This document shows positions 54,210-63,691 of a stretch of DNA of 64,000 nucleotides, one piece after another. Each line of letters opens with the position of its first letter. The first letter of the stretch is position 1. Under the pieces are notes generated by a model, which did not search any database, was not told the origin of the DNA, and saw nothing but the letters and a program-made list of their open reading frames with translations. Source of the DNA: Terriglobia bacterium (GTDB lineage Bacteria; Acidobacteriota; Terriglobia; Acidiferrales; UBA7541); NCBI GenBank assembly GCA_020073605.1, contig JAIQEW010000006.1, positions 62,001 through 126,000 on the forward strand, read 5' to 3'. A program made the position numbers and the translations under genes.

Positions 54210-54342
54210 GCAGAGCTTGAATCTATCAGCAGTCCCAGTGAATTCCAAGGACACGTCGCCCGTGGCGGCGGCGAAGCAGCCGTCGGCTGCGGGCGTGCGC
54301 AGTGTCTTCTGCGTGCGAGGCGCTACGCGCTCTTCCGCGCCA

Positions 54343-55017
54343 TCAACTCCGCGGGAAATAGAGCGAACGTTCGAGTATCAGCTCGAGCTTCGTGTTCCTC
54401 TGAAGCGTCAACTCTTCGCCGAGGCCGGATTCGACCATGAATGCCGTGACCGCGCCCACAGCTGCTCCGATGGCCGCATCCTTCTTGTCGCGGGCAGCCA
54501 CTCCTGCCGCTGCACCGACCAGCGCCCCCGCGGCGGCGGCCTGAAGCGCTTCCTGGCGTTTGCTCGTGCTCGCTTCGATTTCGCCTTCTCGGTTGTAGTC
54601 CACACGGATGGAGTGGACGCCCGGCACGTCGTCGACCATGGCGACCAGCGGGACCCATCCGTCCGGAGTGCGTATGTCGTCGAAGGTCAGCCACATGCGC
54701 GCGCGCCCGGTCTTGTGGGCGGCTTCGATTTTGTCGATGTGCCCGCGGACTTCGGCGCCCGCCGGCAGGACCGTGCCGTCGGCGCTCGAAACCGGTTCGA
54801 GAGTTCTTCCGCGGAAATGATCGCCGGCCTTGCCGTCCTTGGTGCTCATCGCGCCGTCCAGCCGGATCAGAAACCTTGTTCCCGGAGCGACTTCATTTGG
54901 CGCAGCGGAAGTTGTCGATCCCGCTGTCGATTGGTTCTGTGCAAGTGATGGCATTGGGGCAGCAACCGTGAGGGCCAGCAGAGCTGCCATAGCCGGAAGC
55001 ATAGTGGTGCGTTTCAT
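54343..55017 (-). CDS. Exported protein with glycine-zipper segment, function unknown
   Basis: Predicted 224 aa. The signal peptide is MAALLALTVAAPMPSLAQ. A beta-rich middle (VAPGTRFLIRLDGAMSTKDGKAGDHFRGRTLEPV, GTVLPAGAEVRGHIDKIE) resembles periplasmic TrbI/conjugal-like or YMGG-type barrels. A Gly/Ala-rich zipper follows (AAAAGALVGAAAGVAARDKKDAAIGAAVGAVTAFMV). The pattern is common in acidobacterial exported proteins. Divergent from the NtrC regulator at 55408. Confidence 0.55.
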   Translation of the reverse strand: MKRTTMLPAMAALLALTVAAPMPSLAQNQSTAGSTTSAAPNEVAPGTRFLIRLDGAMSTKDGKAGDHFRGRTLEPVSSADGTVLPAGAEVRGHIDKIEAAHKTGRARMWLTFDDIRTPDGWVPLVAMVDDVPGVHSIRVDYNREGEIEASTSKRQEALQAAAAGALVGAAAGVAARDKKDAAIGAAVGAVTAFMVESGLGEELTLQRNTKLELILERSLYFPRS

Positions 55018-55167
55018 TCGCTTCTCCTTTTTTCATTTGGCTTGGCGCCTTCTGCTGGATAGAAAGCGGTACAGCGATACTCGTATTCAGATGTAGCGAA
55101 GCGCGGCACGGTGGTCTGGACTTACTCCCCAGAGCCGCGGTCAAGCTTCGAGTCCATTATAGACGCA

Positions 55168-55197
55168 AACGAGGCCCTCGTTCCAAATCGGGATTTG
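55168..55197. promoter_or_regulatory. Two adjacent perfect palindromes upstream of the second NtrC regulator
   Basis: AACGAGG-C-CCTCGTT (55168-55182) and CAAATC-GG-GATTTG (55184-55197) lie one base apart in the 390-base gap 55018-55407. They are candidate operators for the divergent exported-protein and regulator genes. Nothing else in this gap could be supported. Confidence 0.4.
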
Positions 55198-55407
55198 TAC
55201 CGTATCCGAATTTGCATCTGCATGAAGATAAGGGCATTACTGGTCTGCGTACTTCTACGAACTTGTGATCCGTTCTGTTTTGGCACTAGAGTCCCTTCCG
55301 CAATCGTCGCTTGCCGACCGGTAACAGTCCTGATTTCAACGGACCGACCTTTCCGAATTGGTGCTCGCATTGCATTTTGGAAATGGAGTCTACAAAGGGG
55401 AGGAAGC

Positions 55408-56814
55408 GTGCCCACAACTGGAACCGAGACCGCCCATGCAGCCGAACGTCCGATTGTTGCCACCGTCTTGATCGTGGATGATGAAGATTCCACGCGCAAC
55501 CTCTGCCGCGACGTTGCGATTGATTCAGGGCTGCGCGCCCGAATCGCTTCGACCACCGAGCAGGCCATGGAAATCCTCGAACAGTACCCCGTCGATATCC
55601 TCATCACCGACTTGAAGGTTCCCCAGCTCGGCGGCATCGAACTGTTGAAACGCGTCCGGGAGACCTACCCGCAGACCGCAGTGATGGTGCTGACGCAATA
55701 CGGAACAATCGAGAGCGCGGTCGAAGCCACACGCATGGGAGCGGCGGACTATGTGACCAAGCCGTTCCATGTGTCGGAACTGCGCGCGAAACTCGACCGC
55801 GTCGTTCGTTCGCTCGAGATCGACCAGGAAAACCGCGTCCTCCGCGAACAACTCCGCACGCGCCCCGGCTTCGGCGGCTTGATCGGCGTTTCCCCAGCGA
55901 TGCAGCGGGTGTACCGGCTCATCGAGAAGGTCAGCCAGCACAAGTATCCCGTCTTGATTCTCGGCGAAAGCGGCACGGGAAAGGAACTGGTCGCCCGCTC
56001 CATCCATTTTTCGGGTTCGCGCCGGAATGAACCATTTGTTCCGGTGGATTGCTCCGCACTGGTGCCGACGCTGATCGAGTCCGAGCTCTTCGGCTACGTG
56101 AAGGGCGCGTTCACCGGAGCCGTGCAGGCGAAAACCGGCCTGATGGAGGCGGCGGGCAACGGCACCCTCTTCCTGGACGAAATCGGAGACCTTCCGGTGG
56201 ACCTCCAGGCCAAGCTCCTGCGCGCCTTGCAGGAGAAGGAAGTGAAGCCGGTCGGCTCGACCGACCGTATTTCCGTCTCCACGCGCATCATTGCAGCTAC
56301 CAACCGCGATCTTGATGCCGCCGTCCGCCAGGGGCAGTTTCGCCAGGACCTTTTCTTCCGGCTCAATGTGGTGCAGATCAAGCTTCCGCCGCTCCGCGAA
56401 CGCAAGAGCGACATTCCGATCCTGGTGAACTCCTTCCTCGAAAAATTCTGTGATTCCAAGGGGAATATGCGAACGATCTCCGAGGATGCCATGGGACGCC
56501 TGATCTCCTACGACTGGCCGGGCAACGTCCGCGAACTCGAAAACGCCATCGAACGCGCCGTCGCGCTCGGTTCCGGTCCCATCCTCCACGTCGGCGATCT
56601 CCCCTCCAACCTTCAATGCGGCGCCGGGGAACGCATGCCCCAGAGTGACGAGTTGCTGCCCCTGGATGAACTCGAGCGCCGCGCCATTCTCCGCGCGCTG
56701 CGCGAGGCGGGCGGCGACAAGCTCTCCGCCGCGCGGCTTCTGGGCATCGGCAAGACCACGCTGTACCGGAAGCTCAAACAGTACGAAGCTGCATCGCACG
56801 CCGGCCCCAATTGA
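55408..56814 (+). CDS. NtrC-family sigma-54 response regulator (second)
   Basis: Predicted 468 aa. Receiver: VLIVDDEDSTR, phospho-acceptor D68 (ILITDLKVPQLGG), TQYGT and TKPFHVSEL. AAA+: Walker A GESGTGKE, the sigma-54 loop KGAFTGAV, Walker B LFLDEIGDLP, RLNVVQIKLPPLRER. The Fis-like end is GDKLSAARLLGIGKTTLYRKLKQYE. I place the start at GTG 55408, preceded by GGGGAGG; upstream frame shows no receiver homology and crosses the palindromes. No kinase overlaps it; the hybrid kinase at 57162 is the nearest candidate partner. Confidence 0.92.
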   Translation: MPTTGTETAHAAERPIVATVLIVDDEDSTRNLCRDVAIDSGLRARIASTTEQAMEILEQYPVDILITDLKVPQLGGIELLKRVRETYPQTAVMVLTQYGTIESAVEATRMGAADYVTKPFHVSELRAKLDRVVRSLEIDQENRVLREQLRTRPGFGGLIGVSPAMQRVYRLIEKVSQHKYPVLILGESGTGKELVARSIHFSGSRRNEPFVPVDCSALVPTLIESELFGYVKGAFTGAVQAKTGLMEAAGNGTLFLDEIGDLPVDLQAKLLRALQEKEVKPVGSTDRISVSTRIIAATNRDLDAAVRQGQFRQDLFFRLNVVQIKLPPLRERKSDIPILVNSFLEKFCDSKGNMRTISEDAMGRLISYDWPGNVRELENAIERAVALGSGPILHVGDLPSNLQCGAGERMPQSDELLPLDELERRAILRALREAGGDKLSAARLLGIGKTTLYRKLKQYEAASHAGPN

Positions 56815-56946
56815 TCGTCGCGTGCTTCGGCGCCCGCACCTTGGTCCTCACTTCGCCCCTACCTCCTGATCGAGAGCATTCCTAGACAGGGAAGCCTGCG
56901 TCGCCATTCGTGTCGAAGTGGGAAGCGCGCCGCTCTCTGGCGGCGG

Positions 56947-56966
56947 AATGCATTTCCCAATGCATT
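56947..56966. repeat. Duplicated palindrome AATGCATT in a 347-base gap
   Basis: AATGCATT occurs twice, separated by TCCC. Each copy is itself palindromic. It lies in 56815-57161 between the regulator and the hybrid kinase. Nothing else in this gap is supportable. Confidence 0.4.
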
Positions 56967-57161
56967 GAAAACCGGCCACTTGAACTGGCGAGGCCACTTG
57001 GTCAGCGTTATGCAGTGAGCCGTGTGTGCGCGATTACCGGAGCACTACAAAACGGATTCGCTTCTCAGGTGTCTTGCGGCGCTTCGTCGAATACGTGGCG
57101 ACCGTCGCGCTTGCCCTCGCATTCGGATACTGGATCGTGTACGCGCGTTGGTGACGAAGTC

Positions 57162-59219
57162 ATGAAACAAGTCGAGGAGCTTGCGCTGCCAGCCATGGCC
57201 GATCCGACCGATGCGTCCCGGCAACCCGCCCCGCAGTCGCCGGCGCTTCCGCCCGTTTCCGTCCCAACCGACGCCGCCTTCAACGCCGTCTTCGATTCGA
57301 GCGCCGAGGCCCTCGTGCTCGTGGACACCGCGGGCGCGATCCAGCGCGCCAACCCGCGAGCGCGGGACCTGCTGCGGCTCAAGGACGCCAACGTCCGCCG
57401 CACCATTCTTGGAGAACTCCTGCCGGGCGCATCGCCGGAGCAGCTCTCGCAGCATTGGTTGCAAGGCGCGCCGCCGGTTCCGCAAACAATGGAGACCTCG
57501 CTCGCGAGCGGCTTCCCGATCCGGGTCACACTGCGTACGATCGTCCCCGGCACGCGGCATTTGTTGCTGTGCCTGGAAGAATCCTCGGTCGTGCAGCGCG
57601 CCGAGGCTAGGTGGCGCCAGCTCGAGGCGGAGCTCCGCACCGTGCTCGATTCGGTGCCCGCGGGCATTGTTCTGGTCGACCTCACGGGCCGCGTGCGATT
57701 TTCGAGCGCCCGTTTTGGAGAGTTGTTCGGGCTCGAGGCTCGTGAGTTTGCAAAGTCCGGCCATTTCGAGGATCTCGCGCATCTGGTCGCGGAACGCTTC
57801 CGCAATCCCGAATCCTTCACCGCTCCCTGGAAAGCCTTCTCTCATGGACACGGGGAGCCGGGCCACGACGAGCTGGAGATCATGCGGCCGGCGCGGCGCG
57901 TTCTCGAGCGTTTCGCGCGCCCCGTCCTCGACCCGGAAGGTCGCGCCGTCGGCTGGCTGGAACTGTACTCGGACGTGACCGGCGAACGGCAGATCCAGTC
58001 GAAGATGCTGCAGACGGAAAAGATGGCTGCCCTCGGCCAGCTCGTCTCCGGGATCGCGCACGAGCTGAACAACCCGCTGACTACGATCATGGGTTACGCC
58101 CAGCTCCTGCTCGGCCGCGAACTCCCTCCCACCCAGCTTTCCGAGGCGGGCAAGGTGTATCAGGAGGCCGAGCGCGCCCGGCGCATCGTGAAGAACCTGC
58201 TCTACTTCGCGCGCGAGAACAAGCCCGAGCGCACACGCGTGGACATCAACGAAATCGTCGAGCGCACTCTCGCCCTGCGCAGCTACGAGCTCAAGGTCGA
58301 AAACATTTCGGTCGAGTGCGATCTCGCCCCGGACCTTCCGGTGACGATGGCCGATCCATATCAGCTCCAGCAGGTCGTCCTGAATCTCCTCGTCAACGCC
58401 GAACAAGCGCTGCTCGAAGAGCGCGGCCAGGGCCACGTCCGCATCCACACGTGCCACCTGCTCCACGGCGCTCCCTATGGCCCGCGCGACCGCATCCTGC
58501 TCGAGGTTTCCGACGATGGCCCCGGCATTCCCCGCGAAATCGCCTCGCGCATCTTCGATCCATTCTTCACCACGAAGCCCTCGGGCGTGGGTACGGGTCT
58601 CGGCCTTTCGATCGTGTACGGTATCGTTCAGCAGCACGGCGGCGAGGTAACGTTCACGAGCCAGCCCGGCTCCGGTACGAAATTTTCGGTCGAGCTACCG
58701 GTTGTTGCCGTTCCTGCGCAGGAGCGCCCCGCCTCTTTCCATGCCGGCGCGGCGGAGTCTGCCGGCTCGTCCACGGCCGTGCCCGTGGGCCGTATTCTCG
58801 TCGTGGAGGACGAGCCCACGGTCGCGCAGCTCATCGTGGACGTGCTGCGCGAGGAGGGTCACCATGTCGAAGCGGTTCTCGACAGCCAGGAAGGGCTGAC
58901 ACGCCTTTCCCGCGGCCACTACGATCTCGTCGTCTGCGATCTGCGCATGCCGCGTCTCGACGGCCCGGCCTTCTACGACGCGCTCGTTCGCGCGTGCAGT
59001 TCCATGCAGCACCACATCATTTTCATCACGGGCGATACGCTCGCGCCCCGCACTCTTGAATTCCTCGAGCCACACGGCCTGCCGTATCTCGCGAAGCCGT
59101 TTCTCGTCGAGGAGCTGAAGCTCGCCGTCAATCGCCTTCTCGAAAAAAGCCTGAGGGAGGGCCCTGTCTCCGAGCGCACCGTCGCGGCCGGGAATCGCGG
59201 CGCGGAGGCGGGGAACTGA
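57162..59219 (+). CDS. Soluble hybrid histidine kinase with PAS domains and C-terminal receiver
   Basis: Predicted 685 aa without membrane helices. Two PAS-like domains (about 38-140 and 155-275) precede the DHp domain with H300 in [15 protein letters not shown]. The ATPase domain has [29 protein letters not shown] and [14 protein letters not shown] receiver (about 543-665) has [11 protein letters not shown]593 (VVCDLRMP), TGDT and AKPFLVEEL. Start at 57162 ([10 protein letters not shown]) was preferred to an upstream ATG whose extension has no domain character. The next gene begins 3 bases after its stop. Confidence 0.9.
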   Translation: MKQVEELALPAMADPTDASRQPAPQSPALPPVSVPTDAAFNAVFDSSAEALVLVDTAGAIQRANPRARDLLRLKDANVRRTILGELLPGASPEQLSQHWLQGAPPVPQTMETSLASGFPIRVTLRTIVPGTRHLLLCLEESSVVQRAEARWRQLEAELRTVLDSVPAGIVLVDLTGRVRFSSARFGELFGLEAREFAKSGHFEDLAHLVAERFRNPESFTAPWKAFSHGHGEPGHDELEIMRPARRVLERFARPVLDPEGRAVGWLELYSDVTGERQIQSKMLQTEKMAALGQLVSGIAHELNNPLTTIMGYAQLLLGRELPPTQLSEAGKVYQEAERARRIVKNLLYFARENKPERTRVDINEIVERTLALRSYELKVENISVECDLAPDLPVTMADPYQLQQVVLNLLVNAEQALLEERGQGHVRIHTCHLLHGAPYGPRDRILLEVSDDGPGIPREIASRIFDPFFTTKPSGVGTGLGLSIVYGIVQQHGGEVTFTSQPGSGTKFSVELPVVAVPAQERPASFHAGAAESAGSSTAVPVGRILVVEDEPTVAQLIVDVLREEGHHVEAVLDSQEGLTRLSRGHYDLVVCDLRMPRLDGPAFYDALVRACSSMQHHIIFITGDTLAPRTLEFLEPHGLPYLAKPFLVEELKLAVNRLLEKSLREGPVSERTVAAGNRGAEAGN

Positions 59220-59222
59220 GCC

Positions 59223-59882
59223 ATGGACGCCGTCACAAGAAAAGCCTTCGCCCACGCGGAACCCAGAGCGCTCGTGGGCGCTGCCGACCCGTTGGTCGCG
59301 CAGCGCCTCGCGCGTGAAGTTGAGCGCATCGCGGGTGCGGGCCCCGTCGAGGTTGCTTCCAGCCTCCTTCAGTTGCGCCTGCTGTCGAGCCACGCGACTC
59401 CCGCGGCGATTCTCCTCGATTGCGAACTGCTGGCCGGGGCGCCGCTCGCCGACTCCCTTCGCAAGCTCGTCGAGACTGCGCCCGTCGTTCTCCTGGCTCC
59501 CCCGGAACTGCAGGGCGAGATCGCCCGGCATGTGGCCGCTGGCGGCGTGGATTTCGTCGCCCGCGTTGGTGATTTCGTTCCGCTCGCCGCCGCCCTCATC
59601 CAGCGGCGATTGCGATGGGCGGAAATGTCCGAATCCGTGCTCGGCCCGCCCTGGGCCGAATTGCCCGGAGACCTCGGTTCGATTTTCCGCCATGAGATCA
59701 ATAACCCGCTCACGGGCATCCTCGGCAATGCCGAACTCCTCCTCGGGCATCGCGAACGGCTCGCCGCCGTCGACACGCAGAGGCTGCAAACCGTCGTGGA
59801 CCTCGCGGTCCGCCTCCGCGAGACGATCCGCCGCCTGAGCAACGCCTGGGAAACCCGGGCGCCTTCCGCGAAATCCGCGTAG
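59223..59882 (+). CDS. Receiver-like plus DHp-only protein (no ATPase domain)
   Basis: Predicted 219 aa. Residues 14-125 follow a receiver-like alternation (ALVGAADPLVAQRLAREV, AAILLDCELLAG with D66, VVLLAPPEL), but the acidic pocket and terminal lysine are not clear. Residues about 148-208 form a His-kinase dimerisation helix pair with H157 in FRHEINNPLTGILGNAELLL. No ATP-binding domain follows; the protein ends 60 residues later. It could act as a phosphotransfer or docking partner for the hybrid kinase 3 bases upstream. Family not recognised beyond these parts. Confidence 0.7.
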   Translation: MDAVTRKAFAHAEPRALVGAADPLVAQRLAREVERIAGAGPVEVASSLLQLRLLSSHATPAAILLDCELLAGAPLADSLRKLVETAPVVLLAPPELQGEIARHVAAGGVDFVARVGDFVPLAAALIQRRLRWAEMSESVLGPPWAELPGDLGSIFRHEINNPLTGILGNAELLLGHRERLAAVDTQRLQTVVDLAVRLRETIRRLSNAWETRAPSAKSA

Positions 59883-60041
59883 CGAAGACGCGCACCCTTC
59901 AAGGCAATGAAGGGTGCGGCACCATCAAATTTTGTCTTAGGCCTTGAATGAACTCGAGTGTGAGATGTCCGCTCGGGAAGGAGTGTCGGCATGCAAAGGC
60001 GCCCAAGGGTGTGCCAACCGCCCTAGCCGTTGTTTGCGGCT

Positions 60042-60419
60042 CTATCCGCTCCTACGCGGGGCGCTGCCGCGCAGCAAGACCGTCAGGCTCGTAGTTGCGG
60101 CAACTGTCCACGCCAGCGCCTCTGCTGTCTCCACTGCCAGCATTGAGAGCGAAGCTAAAGGTGCCATCCGCACCGCCATTAGTGCGAAGACGGCGGTTGC
60201 CGCACCAAATACCACCCGATCCGCGAAAAGGGGGGATCTGTAAGCGATTGAGGCGGTGGCGAAAGTCACAAATGCAAGGCCGAAGATATGCACTGGGTCG
60301 TGTGGAAACCTGAGATACCGAGTGATATTCAGCCACGACGTGACGCTCTCAAATCCGCAAAAGAGCAATATCCCGATAAGAACTGGTCGGTTCTTGAGTA
60401 GTCCCGGTGGCGGAGTCAT
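60042..60419 (-). CDS. Small integral membrane protein, unknown
   Basis: Predicted 125 aa with about four hydrophobic segments: VLIGILLFCGFESVTSW, VHIFGLAFVTFATASIAY, VVFGAATAVFALMAVRM and AEALAWTVAATTSLTVLL. Start MTPPPGLLKNRP at 60419 is preferred over an upstream ATG with a charged extension. No family recognised. Divergent from the amidohydrolase gene. Confidence 0.5.
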   Translation of the reverse strand: MTPPPGLLKNRPVLIGILLFCGFESVTSWLNITRYLRFPHDPVHIFGLAFVTFATASIAYRSPLFADRVVFGAATAVFALMAVRMAPLASLSMLAVETAEALAWTVAATTSLTVLLRGSAPRRSG

Positions 60420-60459
60420 GGGCGGGTGACCGCGCTTTCGGTTCGAACGATTCCTCGCA

Positions 60460-60487
60460 TTGACATCGCGAGATGAGCGGATAATAC
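60460..60487 (+). promoter_or_regulatory. Putative sigma-70-type promoter
   Basis: TTGACA (60460-60465) and TAATAC (60482-60487) are 16 bases apart. It would drive the amidohydrolase gene with a leader of about 180 bases. Confidence 0.45.
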
Positions 60488-60676
60488 CACACCGATAGTT
60501 ACCCACTGAGTTTGCTCACCAGCGTCTGGGTGCCGCACTCTTGGTTGTTTTGCAAAGGGTGCGCGAAGTCGCGCATCCACCCGCGAATCAGTTGAGGAAT
60601 GCCTCGAAAAAAAGCATAATCACACCCGCGCCTGCATCGATCGCGCTGACTATCCAAATCGAAATGGGGGCCGTTA

Positions 60677-61561
60677 ATGGGGACTGAAAAGCGTATGGAT
60701 GTGGATCGCCTGACCGCGATCGACGTGCATGTGCATATCGAGCACGAAGGCCAGGGAACTGCGGCGGACGAAGCCGCGAAGAAATACTTCGGGGAAGGCG
60801 CGCCTCGGGGACGCCAGGGCATGGCGGACTACTACCGCTCCCGAAATATCGGCTGCGTGGTCTTCACGGTCGATGAACGCCTTTCGGGCAGGCCGCAGGT
60901 TTCGAACGACACCGTCCTCGAGTTTGCGTCGCAGAATTCCGACATCATGATGGCTTTCATCAGTATCGATCCCACGCGCGGCGCCGAAGGCGTGCGCGAG
61001 GCGAAGCGGCTGCTTGCGACCGGCCTGGTGCGCGGGCTGAAGCTGCACCCGCCGATCCAGCAGTTCTTCCCGAACGACCGTCTCGTGTACCCGCTCTACG
61101 AACTATTCGCGGAAGCGCAGTTGCCGGTGCTCTACCACACCGGCCACAGCGGCATCGGGACGGGCATGCCCGGCGGCGGCGGAATCCGGCTGAAGTACGG
61201 CAATCCGATGTACATCGACGACGTGGCCGTCGATTTCCCGAACATGCCGATCATCATGGCCCATCCGTCGTTTCCCTGGCAGGACGAAGCGATTTCCATG
61301 TGCCTGCACAAGCCGGAGGTTTACATCGATCTGTCGGGATGGTCGCCGAAATACTTCGCGCCCAATCTCGTGCAGTATGCCAACTCTCTCCTCAGGACGA
61401 AGGTGCTCTTCGGCTCGGACTATCCGCTGATCACTCCCGACCGCTGGATGGCGGATTTCGAGAAGGTGGCTTTCAAGGATGAGGTGCGCCCGCTGATCCT
61501 GAAGGAAAATGCGGTGAAGTTGTTCGGTCTTGGTTCGAAAACCACGGCTCCTGCCAAGTAG
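60677..61561 (+). CDS. Amidohydrolase_2-family metal-dependent hydrolase/decarboxylase
   Basis: Predicted 294 aa TIM barrel of the ACMSD/gamma-resorcylate decarboxylase group. Metal ligands are HxH in AIDVHVHIE, His in GLKLHPPIQQF or VLYHTGHSG, IMAHPSFPW and the aspartate in LFGSDYPLI. IDLSGWSPKYFAPNLVQY is a subgroup feature. Such enzymes decarboxylate or hydrolyse aromatic acids and lactones; the substrate is not readable. It ends at a strong terminator facing the PQQ dehydrogenase gene. It is intact, unlike the amidohydrolase remnant at 39421. Confidence 0.85.
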   Translation: MGTEKRMDVDRLTAIDVHVHIEHEGQGTAADEAAKKYFGEGAPRGRQGMADYYRSRNIGCVVFTVDERLSGRPQVSNDTVLEFASQNSDIMMAFISIDPTRGAEGVREAKRLLATGLVRGLKLHPPIQQFFPNDRLVYPLYELFAEAQLPVLYHTGHSGIGTGMPGGGGIRLKYGNPMYIDDVAVDFPNMPIIMAHPSFPWQDEAISMCLHKPEVYIDLSGWSPKYFAPNLVQYANSLLRTKVLFGSDYPLITPDRWMADFEKVAFKDEVRPLILKENAVKLFGLGSKTTAPAK

Positions 61562-61585
61562 CAGGGCCGCCTGTTCTGACCTCAG

Positions 61586-61629
61586 CCGCGGCCGTTCCCT
61601 CGAAGGGGAAAGGCCGCGGTTTTGTTTTG
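61586..61629. terminator. Strong hairpin terminator between convergent genes
   Basis: CCGCGGCC pairs with GGCCGCGG, extended inside by TTCCC with GGGGAA, and is followed by TTTTGTTTT. It serves the amidohydrolase on the plus strand and may also act for the convergent dehydrogenase. Confidence 0.8.
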
Positions 61630-61642
61630 GAGTGCGGTATCT

Positions 61643-63511
61643 CTACGGCAAGGCGAAGACGTACACCGCGTTGTGCCCGGTCGTCAGCGGGACGCCGCTC
61701 TGCCGGCTGAGCGTCGGTTCCGCCAAATTGTCTCCGGTGATCACCGCGACGTATTGCTTTCCATTCACCGCGTACGTGATCGTGCTCACCGAAATTGGCC
61801 CGCCCAGAATCGACTCCCAGAGCTTCTGGCCCGTTGCCGCATCGAACGCGCGGAACCTCCGGTTGATGTCCCCGTGGAAGATCAAGCCTCCGGCGGTAGC
61901 GAGCAAACTGCCGGTGCTCGGCGCCTTTTGCACGTCGAAGCGGATCATCTCCCCCGTGGAAAGGTTGATCTTCGCGATGCCTCCGAGCCCGTTCGGATCG
62001 GAGCCTTCGCGCAGGACGCCCTTCCTGATCCCGCTCGAGGCATTGGCGGTCATGTCGAGGCAGTTGTCGACGTATCCGGTGTAGAGCGAGTTCGTCTCGG
62101 GATCGAACGCCGTCTGCCAGTAGCTCCGCCCGTTCCAGTAGCAGATCACGTGATGGTCTCCGGGCTTCTTCATCACCACGTCCCAGTTGATCGTGGTCTT
62201 GCCGGTTTTCCCGTCTACATTCGAGATCGCCATGTTGGGCGCGTCGAACGGCACCGGCTCGGCCCAGAGAAACGTGCCGTCGTTGCGGTCGAGCACGAAC
62301 ATCATGCCGCTCTCGCCCACCATCGCCGCGACGTCATGCTTCGATCCGCGCGGCACTTCGGTGTTGTACCATTTCACCGCTTTGGGATTGGGGTTGAACG
62401 TCGTGGTCACGAGCGTGCGCTCGTGCGTGTGATCGGTGTCCCAATCGTCCGCCGGCAGATGCTGGTAATACCACTTGAGCTTGCCCGTCTCGGGATCGAG
62501 TGCCACCGTGCAGTTGCTGTAAAGATCGGCCGGCGCCGTGCGCGACGTGCCGTCCGGATCGCCGCCATGCCGCGCCAGGCGCTCGTAGGGCGAGGGATTC
62601 GCGATGCCCCAGTAGATCACCTTGCGGACCGGGTCGTAGTTTCCCGGCAGGCCCCACGTGGACGCGGTAAAATCCTTGTTGTCCGCTCCGTTCCACGAGG
62701 CGTAGCCGGGGTCGTCCGGCCCTGCGATGGTGTAAAACTTCCAGACTTCCTTCCCGGTTTGCGCGTCCATCGCCTGGATGAAGCAGCTCTCGCGGCCCTT
62801 CCCGCACGTGCCGCCTGAAATGACTTTGCCTTCGACGACGATCGCCCCGGACGTATTCTGCGAGTCCGTTTTGAAAGTTTCCCAGCGGACTTTTCCGGTG
62901 CGGGCGTCGAGCGCGACCATGAACCCGTCGGGAGCCGTGAAGTAGAGCATGTCCTGGTAGATTGCGAGGGCTTTCGTCCGCGTCTGCGCGCCCACCTGAG
63001 GATTCTTGTACTGCCGCCGGTACTCCCAAATCATGTCGCCATTTGTGGCGTCGATGGCGTCCACCCATCCCCCGGGCGCGATCGTGTACATCACGCCGTC
63101 ATGGACGAGGGGAATCGTTTCGGTGACGCCCGCGTTCAGTCCGCGGCTCCACGCCATGCGGAGCTGGCCCACATTCTTCTTGTTGATCTGCTTGAGCGGG
63201 CTGTAACGCTGCGCGTCGTACGTGCGGCTGTACATCAGCCAGTCGTCCGGACTCGGATTCACCAGCATGTCCTGCGTCACCGGCTTGTAATTCTTTACTT
63301 CGCCCTGAATCGGGGCGCCCGGTCCGAATCCCGGGGGCTGCTGCGGGCCGGCTGGTCGCGAGGGCTGTCCCTGCGCTGGCGCGCCTGCTGCCCGAGGCGC
63401 CTGCCCTTGCGCTGGCGGCGGAGCCGCGCCTTCATCTACTTGTGCTTGCGCGGCCGGAATGATCGCTCCGCCGATCAATAGCGATAGAACCAAACAGTGG
63501 ATCTTATTCAT
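61643..63511 (-). CDS. PQQ-dependent alcohol dehydrogenase (quinoprotein), DxD type
   Basis: Predicted 622 aa periplasmic enzyme. The signal peptide (CLVLSLLIGGAIIPAAQAQ) is followed by a Pro/Ala/Gln linker and an eight-bladed propeller with W-motifs (GDMIWEYRR, GKVRWETFK, GKEVWKFYT, GKLKWYYQH, GQKLWES). The catalytic Asp is D358 in DDWDTDHTHE; the second residue on is D360, the DxD feature linked to lanthanide-using XoxF/PedH enzymes. No vicinal Cys-Cys of the methanol-dehydrogenase type is present near VGAQTRTKALAIY. No C-terminal cytochrome domain. Start at 63511 has GGGGAG. Substrate unknown. Confidence 0.88.
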   Translation of the reverse strand: MNKIHCLVLSLLIGGAIIPAAQAQVDEGAAPPPAQGQAPRAAGAPAQGQPSRPAGPQQPPGFGPGAPIQGEVKNYKPVTQDMLVNPSPDDWLMYSRTYDAQRYSPLKQINKKNVGQLRMAWSRGLNAGVTETIPLVHDGVMYTIAPGGWVDAIDATNGDMIWEYRRQYKNPQVGAQTRTKALAIYQDMLYFTAPDGFMVALDARTGKVRWETFKTDSQNTSGAIVVEGKVISGGTCGKGRESCFIQAMDAQTGKEVWKFYTIAGPDDPGYASWNGADNKDFTASTWGLPGNYDPVRKVIYWGIANPSPYERLARHGGDPDGTSRTAPADLYSNCTVALDPETGKLKWYYQHLPADDWDTDHTHERTLVTTTFNPNPKAVKWYNTEVPRGSKHDVAAMVGESGMMFVLDRNDGTFLWAEPVPFDAPNMAISNVDGKTGKTTINWDVVMKKPGDHHVICYWNGRSYWQTAFDPETNSLYTGYVDNCLDMTANASSGIRKGVLREGSDPNGLGGIAKINLSTGEMIRFDVQKAPSTGSLLATAGGLIFHGDINRRFRAFDAATGQKLWESILGGPISVSTITYAVNGKQYVAVITGDNLAEPTLSRQSGVPLTTGHNAVYVFALP

Positions 63512-63691
63512 GCAGCTCCCCCCAACCGTATTCGAGATTTCACTTCGGCGCCTAGTGTGACGCGCCACAAGTCCGCTGCGTTTCTTCTTATCTGGCCGCG
63601 CGCGTTTATATCCCAACGCCGTGCACGCGCGCAATAGCGCCGAGCCTTCGTTGTCAGCAAAAGGCGCGATGCCAACGGAGACAGATAGCTA

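Noticed and set aside
57045..58637. Minus-strand open frame opposite the hybrid kinase
   Set aside because: Antisense shadow; the plus strand holds complete PAS, DHp, ATPase and receiver motifs.
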